The notes beneath the pieces are model-generated. The model was not told where the DNA came from and searched no databases. It worked only from the letters and a program-made list of their open reading frames with translations. A stretch of DNA of 64,000 bases from Datisca glomerata. Its lineage: Eukaryota; Streptophyta; Magnoliopsida; Cucurbitales; Datiscaceae. Location: contig QANY01004819.1 of NCBI GenBank assembly GCA_003255025.1, forward strand, positions 248,001 through 312,000, written 5' to 3'. Positions within the stretch are counted from its first letter, which is position 1, and each line of letters begins with the position of its first letter. Positions 58,421-64,000 of the stretch are shown piece after piece. Made by a program: the position numbers and the translations under genes.

Positions 58421-58744
58421 GAAAACAGACGTCCACCAAGATCAGAACCTCAGAAACTCAGAAAAAACACTCAGAAATCCATAAAAAATACTCAGAAACC
58501 AAGAAAAACAAATATTAGAAACCCAAAAAAAATCTTGTTGTGATTTGGACATCCACAAAAAATAGAAACGCATAGATCCAGAAAAAACCCTCAGAAACCT
58601 AGAAAAAATACCTTAGAAACCAAGAAAAAAACACCTTCGAATCCTGAAAACAAAAACTTACTTTGTTATGATTCATTATTGTGGGAGACAAAGACTCAAG
58701 TATTTGCAGAGAGAGAAAGATGTTGACTTCACAATCAGATTTTG
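58421..58744. other. Right interior of MULE 1, A-rich repeats
   Basis: CAGAAACCNAGAAAAAA-type phrases repeat about seven times (58440-58650). No coding sequence is supported. Confidence 0.5.
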
Positions 58745-59354
58745 AATTGAAGGTGGGTCAGGGGTCTGTGTAAGCAAAAATTAATGTAGGAGTCAAATTC
58801 TACAAAATGGTTAGTGTAGAGGTCTACTTTAGTAAAAATATCTTCTACTAATTTTACTCTTATACCGTGTATTTTCTCTTAGAAAATGGGGTTTTTGCTA
58901 AAATAGACCCCTACATTAACCATATGCAGAAATAGACCATTACACTAATTTGCTTATCCTGACTCATGACCCACTTTTCCGTCACTCACTTTTTTCCCTC
59001 ATTGCCCTTCTTACAAGCTGTCCAATCAAATGTCATGGTCTACTCAATTAACACACAAAACCTCCCTACCCACCCCATTTCTCCTTCTTCATTTTTCATT
59101 TTTTTTACTTCTTCATTTTCCTCTTCATTTTCTTCTTCGTCTTCTTCCTTCTTCCTGCAATAGTAAAGGATTACGAGTTCTTCTCTCTGGAACAGGTATA
59201 AGTTTTATTTGTTTTCTTCTTTTTAGAAATATTTACTTCTCTTCTTCCTTGTTTCATGGGTTTTTCATTTTCATGAGTTTTCTGAGAAGGTTTATTTATT
59301 TTCTTTTTTCTGGAATGTATTTTGAAGTTCATTTATTGTACAGGATCACTACAA

Positions 59355-59925
59355 GATGATGGTGTAGTGTAAAATGAGGTCTACACAAGCCTCATGTTGT
59401 CATCGTGTAGACTACACGTAGGGTACACGAGCCTTGTGTAGACTTCGTGTACACTACATCATCATCGTGTAGTGCATCAAGAATTTCTTCGGCAGTTCAC
59501 GAGCATCGTGTAGAATCTAATACACTAATTGAGGACTACACGATCATCTTGTAGTGTCATTTTGTAGAGTACAGGATGACCACAAGATGATCGTGTACTC
59601 CTCGTGTACACTACACCATGGAACTACACGATCATCGTGCAGTCCTCGTGTAGTCTACACGATGGAACTAAACGATCATCGTGTAGTCCTCATGTACATT
59701 ACACAATTACACTACATAATCATCGTGTAGTACACTCGTGTACACTACACGATTATCGTGTAGTCATTGTGTAGGGCTTATTACAGTATATGAGGTCTAC
59801 ACGATCATCTTGTAGTGTACACTACATGATGACTACACGATACTCGTGAAGGCCTCGTGTACACTACACGATACCCATGAAAGCCTCGTGTACACTACAC
59901 GATCATCGTGTTATATTCCATTTGA
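59355..59925. repeat. CTACACGA palindromic minisatellite, block e
   Basis: More than 25 copies of TACACGATCATCGTGTAG-related units in about 570 bp, lying between the terminal repeat and the transposase gene. Many are perfect or near-perfect palindromes of 14-18 bp. The left part matches block a of MULE 1. Confidence 0.9.
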
Positions 59926-59984
59926 TTATGTATTCTTCTTGTACTAACTTCCTTCATTGATGTATATACAGATATGTCTAAAGT

Positions 59985-62744
59985 TTAAATTTTTGTAATC
60001 CATGATGAAGATTGAGTGAAAAATGGTACAGCATGGTCTTTTAGTTGAGAAGACCAAATTATTGAAAATATCTACTAACTGCACTTATCATTAGCTATTG
60101 GGCATATTTCATGAAGAACTCCAAATAGACCCCCAAAAGTATGATATGTCCATCAAATTTCTTCATAGAAGCCATGTCTCATGCTCTCCTGCAGAAATTT
60201 TAATGGATAGAGATTTAGAGTTATTTGTTAAGGAGAATGGATCAGAATCACTTAGAAGTCCATTATTTGTAAGTACCAAGCCAAAATATTTATCCATCTC
60301 AAAGCTCGGTTCCTCAAACCACAATGTCACAACAACTCGGGTTCCTAAAACTACAGGACTTTATCAAAGTTGGGTTCCTGAAACACAAATGTCACGACAA
60401 CCTCTACATGAAAACATTCCTTATTTTAAGAGTTTTGATCATTTTGAAAGGAACAATCATGGTGATGATGTTTTTGGTCATGACGATTATAATGTTTTTG
60501 AGGATGAGGATGTTGATGTTGATGGAGATGATGATGATGATTTTGATCAGGAGGCGTATGATGATGCCATCCATGGAGATGATTATGATGAAGCCATCAG
60601 TGGAAACGAGCATACAACAATTCCAGACATGAATACTGGTCTTGAGCCCGAGACCACTTGTCCATTGCCATCACAGCTGATTTGAATGAACAACATCATG
60701 GGTTCAGTGAGCAATGGTCTGATTTGAATCAGCTTGTATCAGACACAATAAATATGGATGATTTGTACAGTGATAAAGCTGATCTGATTAAGGTTGCTCG
60801 TATGATGGCCATCCAGAGAAATTTTGAGTTTCGGATCTTCTAGTCAAAACACTCAATATTGGTACTTGTATGTGTTGAGAAAACATGCCAATAGAGGTTA
60901 CGAGCCATGAAATTGAAAAAATTGTCCATACTTTAAAGTTACAAAGTTCATCAATACACATACATGCACATTTGAAGTATTGAGACATGAACACCATCAG
61001 GCTACATATTCATTGATTGGTCATTCTATAGAGTCTAAATACACGGGTGTCGGACGTATATATAGGCCAAAAGATAAAATTGAAGATGTTCAGTTTGATG
61101 TAGGTGTCAACATAGGTTACCATAAGGCATGAAGGGCTAGGGAATATGCATTGAAATTAGTTCGAGGGTCTCCTGAAGACAACTATAGGATGCTTCCAGC
61201 ATATTGTCACATGTTAGAATCAAAAAATCGAAGTACTTATTTTTTATTTTGCCATCATAATGTCTACACGAGTACTACACGAGCCTCGTGCAACCATCGT
61301 GTAGTCTACACAATGGTTACACGGACCTCGTGTAGTCCACACGATGGTTACACGAACCTCGTATAGTCATCGTGTAGTTTACATGATGGTTACATAGACC
61401 TCATGTAGCCATCGTATAGTCTACACCATGGTTACGCGGACCTCGTGTATGCATCATGTACACTATGTACTCTGTCGATTTTAATGCAGCGCTCTTAAAT
61501 ATTTTACAGGAACAACAGCACACATAGAGACCGATAAGTAGAATCATTTTGAATATTTTTTCATGGCTCTTGGACTCTCTGTTCGTGGATTTTTTAGCTA
61601 TATACGGCTTGTCATTGCTGTTGACACAACCGCCTTAAAGCCAAATACAAAGGGGTATTATTTGTTACACAGCAAAGGACGAGAACAACCAAGTATATCC
61701 CATTGCATTTGGAATTGCAGATTCAGAAAATAATGATTCATGGGAACGATTCTTCTGTAAACTTCACGATGTAATCGGTGATCCGAAAGACTTGGTGTTT
61801 ATATCCGACCGGCGTACACGTATACTAAATGTTGTACAAGTTGTCTTTTCCACTGCGCTTCACGGAGCTTGCATCTTCCATATGGGCCAAAATATCAAAT
61901 CAATTTATAAAATGGAAGATGTGGTCATATTATTTTTTAAAGCAGTAAAGGTATACTGTCAATTAGAATTTGATCGGCTGATGATTCATTTTACAGATGC
62001 ATTTCTAGATATATCACAATATGGGTCGGTGGGGGGGTTGAGAGGTGGGCACGTTCCCATTTTGATGGAAGGCGATACAGTATAATGACTACAAACATCA
62101 CAAAATGTTTGAATGGGATTTTGAAGGATGCTAGGAAGTTTATCATTACATTCCTTATAGAACATATCTGTGACATGTTACAACAGTGGTTCTATGAACG
62201 ACGAACACCTGCCTGTCAAATCACCTTGCAGATGAAAGATTGGGTAGAGACTGAGCTTAATAAGAAGCATCTTGCATAATGTACACTATCCTTATTTCCT
62301 TATGACATCCACGAGTTTCGTGTTACGGGTGGGGGTAGGGAAGTAGTTGTGAACTTGCATCTTAAGACTTGTACATGTACAGAATTTGATCTTGATCAAA
62401 TTCCATGTATGCATGCATTGATTGTATGTCGGCAGTGTAATATTTCCACATACAATATGTGTTTAAGGTTCTATAAAAATGAGGCAATAATTGCTACGTA
62501 TGTGGAAACAATACATCCTCTCAGAGATCAAGCAGATTGGGTCACTAGACATGAGGTTCATGAAAATGTGGTATTTTCACCTATAACGAGGCGACAAAGT
62601 GGCAGACCAGGGACAGAGAGAATTCCATCTAAAGGTGAAGAAATCGTGAGAAGGAAGTGCAAACGTTGTGGGAAAATTGGCCACAACCGACAAACATGCA
62701 GGAATCCAATTCCTCTATCTCAAGAGGATGACCAAATCACTTAA
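59985..62744 (+). pseudogene. mudrA-like: MuDR-type MULE transposase, decayed
   Basis: This enzyme would cut and paste the element through a DDE active site. In order: an N-terminal domain (60098-60240, FHEELQIDPQKYDM, MDRDLELFVKENGSES); an acidic stretch of Asp/Glu (60470-60600); the MuDR DNA-binding domain (60700-61140, MMAIQRNFEFRIF, HTCTFEVLRHEHHQAT); and the catalytic core (61510-62060, HIETDK, NHFEYFFMALG, YPIAFGIADSENNDSWERFF, VFISDRRT, HGACIFHMGQN). Then come ECLNGILKDARK-like residues (62105, here KCLNGILKDARKF), a SWIM finger (CTCTEFDLDQIPCMHA, 62365) and a CX2CX4HX4C knuckle (CKRCGKIGHNRQTC, 62658). Stops at 60841 and 61540 and near 62280, and a frameshift in the G-run near 62035, inactivate it. 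An apparent intron lies at 61233-61509. Confidence 0.88.
61233..61509 (+). other. Apparent transposase intron filled with minisatellite (block f)
   Basis: The exon breaks at a GTACTT donor (61233) and resumes after ATTTTACAG (61509), so that the codons on either side join in phase into the conserved HIETD region. Between them, 61260-61470 is GTCTACACGAGTACTACACG-type minisatellite, closely like blocks a and c. The repeat thus occupies most of a 277-bp intron. Confidence 0.65.
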
Positions 62745-63856
62745 ATATAAATAATGATCTTTGTAGACTTAAATTAAATATTAATATAGAAATATACTTG
62801 TGTTTGTTATTTAATAATGTTATAAATTTTAATTAGCCTCCATTAATCCTACACGATGCTTGTGAAGTCATCGTGTAGGCTACATTAAGACTACATGATG
62901 CCCGGAAAGTCATTGTATAGTCTACATGAAGTCTACACGATGCCTGTGAAGTCATCGTGTAGGCTACATAAAGATTACACGACTCCCGTGAAGTCATCGT
63001 GTAGTCAGCATGAATCCTACACGATGCACATGAAGTTATCGTGTAGGCTACATGATGCCCGTGAAGTCATCGTGCAAGCTACATTAAGACTACATGATGC
63101 TCGTGAAGTCATCGAGTAGTCTACATGATATCCGTGAAGTCATCGTGTCTACACAATGCCCATAAAGTCATCGTGTAGGCTACATGGAGACTACATGCTG
63201 CCCATGAAGTCATAGTGTAGTCTACATGAATCCTACACGATGCATGTGAAGTCATCGTGTAGGCTACATGAAACCTAAACCAAGCCATTTAAATATAGAA
63301 ATATACTTGTGTTTGTTATTTAATAATGTCATAAAGTTTAATTAGTCTACATAAAGACTACAAGATTCTCATGAAGTCATCGTGTAGGCTACATTAAGAC
63401 TACATGATGTCCGTAAAGTCATCACATAGGCTATATTAAGACTACACGATGTCCGTGAAGTCATCGTGTAAGCTACATGAAGTCTACACGATGTCCATGA
63501 AGTCATCGTGTAGGCTATATGAAGCCTACACCAAGGCACTTAAATATAGAAATATACTTTTATTTATTATTTAATAATGTCATAAAGTTTAATTAGCCGA
63601 CATAAAGCCTACACGATGCCCGTGAAGTCATCGTGTAGGCTACATGAATCCTACATGATGATCGTGAAATCCTCGTGTAGGCTACATGAAGACTACTTGA
63701 TGCTCGTAAAATCATCGTGCAGGCTAGATGAAGACTACACTAAACATATAGTAACCAAATAAAACTCATAATCCATAATTCACAATTTGAGGGTGTATAA
63801 AGATAAAATATATCTAAATTATTTCGGTACAACATTGCCACGTGCAAATAACTCAA
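62745..63856. repeat. CTACACGA palindromic minisatellite, block g, between convergent genes
   Basis: Arrays at 62848-63270, 63345-63530 and 63600-63745 have a unit of about 46-52 bp: CTACACGATGCCCGTGAAGT followed by CATCGTGTAGGCTACATGAA. They are separated by two copies of a longer AT-rich spacer (ATATAGAAATATACTTGTGT, TTTAATAATGTCATAAAGTT) also seen at 62785. Each unit contains the inverted pair CTACACGATG / CATCGTGTAG. Confidence 0.9.
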
Positions 63857-64000
63857 TTATAATTCATCTTCGATAGTCTGGCATTTTTGTTGAGTTATTT
63901 CTTGGAAGTTCTTCCCATATGCGAGGGCTTCGACAAACTTAAGGATGGATACCCCACAATTGAACCTACAAAACACTTGAAATGCAAAACGACAATTAAA
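63857..64000 (-). pseudogene. Ulp1-like cysteine protease, C-terminal exon (partial at edge)
   Basis: Ulp1/SENP (C48) proteases cleave SUMO. A minus-strand exon starting after TTTTGTAG (about 63967) reads FNCGVSILKFVEALAYGKNF, then ITQQKCQTIEDEL and a TAA at 63859-63857. N-C-G-V followed by a hydrophobic helix and a short tail is the region of the catalytic Cys at the C-terminus of plant MULE-borne Ulp1 proteins. His, Asp and the rest lie beyond the window, so intactness cannot be judged. The convergent MULE transposase upstream supports the identification. Confidence 0.65.

Larger units (their letters stand above)
54657..58843. mobile_element. Mutator-like element 1, without transposase
   Basis: Terminal inverted repeats of about 95 bp: GCTAAAGTAGATCCATACAC at the left (54657-54752) pairs with the inverse complement ACTAAAGTAGACCTCTACAC at the right (58745-58843), both followed by TAACCATTTTG. 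A possible 9-bp target duplication reads ACCACTAAT / TCTACTAAT (7 of 9). Its first 0.7 kb is also directly repeated at 58888-59540 in element 2. The interior holds palindromic minisatellites, a long TTC-type tract and a minus-strand coding relic, but no transposase. Confidence 0.75.
58888..64000. mobile_element. Mutator-like element 2 (Kaonashi-type), runs off right edge
   Basis: The left end GGGGTTTTTGCTAAAATAGAC is homologous to both ends of MULE 1. It carries a decayed MuDR-type transposase on the plus strand (about 59985-62744) and the 3' end of a Ulp1-like cysteine protease gene on the minus strand (63966-63857 and beyond). MULEs that carry a Ulp1 protease convergent with or beside the transposase are known in plants as Kaonashi MULEs. 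The right terminus is outside the window. Confidence 0.8.

Noticed and set aside
60404..60632. Met/Ile-rich frames on both strands in the transposase region
   Set aside because: Shadows of the GATGAT-rich acidic stretch of the transposase.
62848..63745. CRISPR-like appearance of regularly spaced palindromic repeats
   Set aside because: Units are contiguous and degenerate without unique spacers of constant length, there are no cas genes, and the setting is a plant MULE.

Overview
This is a repeat-dense stretch of a flowering-plant nuclear genome, probably a eudicot. I infer this from the AT-rich background, Ty1/copia and Ty3/gypsy retroelements primed by initiator-tRNA-like sites, MULE, CACTA-like and Helitron-like transposons, GT-AG introns, and relics of plant genes (a defensin, ribosomal protein L23a, pescadillo). 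I found no intact conventional gene. Almost everything is mobile or derived from mobile elements, and the open frames are mostly broken.

Left third (1-26.6 kb). A minus-strand copia element runs off the left edge (1-2.2 kb) and has part of its gag inverted in place. Next is a non-autonomous gypsy-type element with gag but no pol (about 2.29-7.66 kb), whose LTRs carry GC-rich tandem arrays with a unit of about 36 bp. A nucleocapsid zinc-knuckle relic, a possible SINE and a two-exon defensin gene with a premature stop follow (7.7-9.3 kb). Several CACTA-like termini (9.5-12.7 kb) precede an RPL23A exon that breaks directly into a 5'-truncated copia element (14.6-17.96 kb). Another copia element (18.85-26.63 kb) has its 5' LTR split by a nested insertion made of a TRIM-like mini-retroelement plus a gag-only SIRE-like element.

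Middle (26.6-45.4 kb). This is AT-rich intergenic DNA with three related Helitron-like repeats, two solo fragments of the SIRE-like LTR, a CACTA-like end, a pescadillo exon with intact splice sites, and two unidentified gene relics. A copia element with a GC-rich palindromic leader is cut off before reverse transcriptase by an oppositely oriented SIRE-like LTR plus gag (36.2-42.7 kb).

Right third (45.6-64 kb). About 7.2 kb of higher-GC, TE-free sequence looks like a nuclear insertion of mitochondrial DNA, though I recognise no mitochondrial gene in it. It is followed by a hAT-like element and two related Mutator-like elements. The first (54.66-58.84 kb) has terminal inverted repeats but no transposase and contains a very long GAA/TTC-type tract. 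The second (58.89 kb to beyond the edge) carries a decayed MuDR-type transposase and, convergent with it, the end of a Ulp1-like protease gene, the arrangement of Kaonashi-type MULEs. Both MULEs are filled with a palindromic minisatellite built on CTACACGA/TCGTGTAG, which also sits inside an apparent intron of the transposase. I regard this MULE pair and its repeat as the most interesting part of the window.
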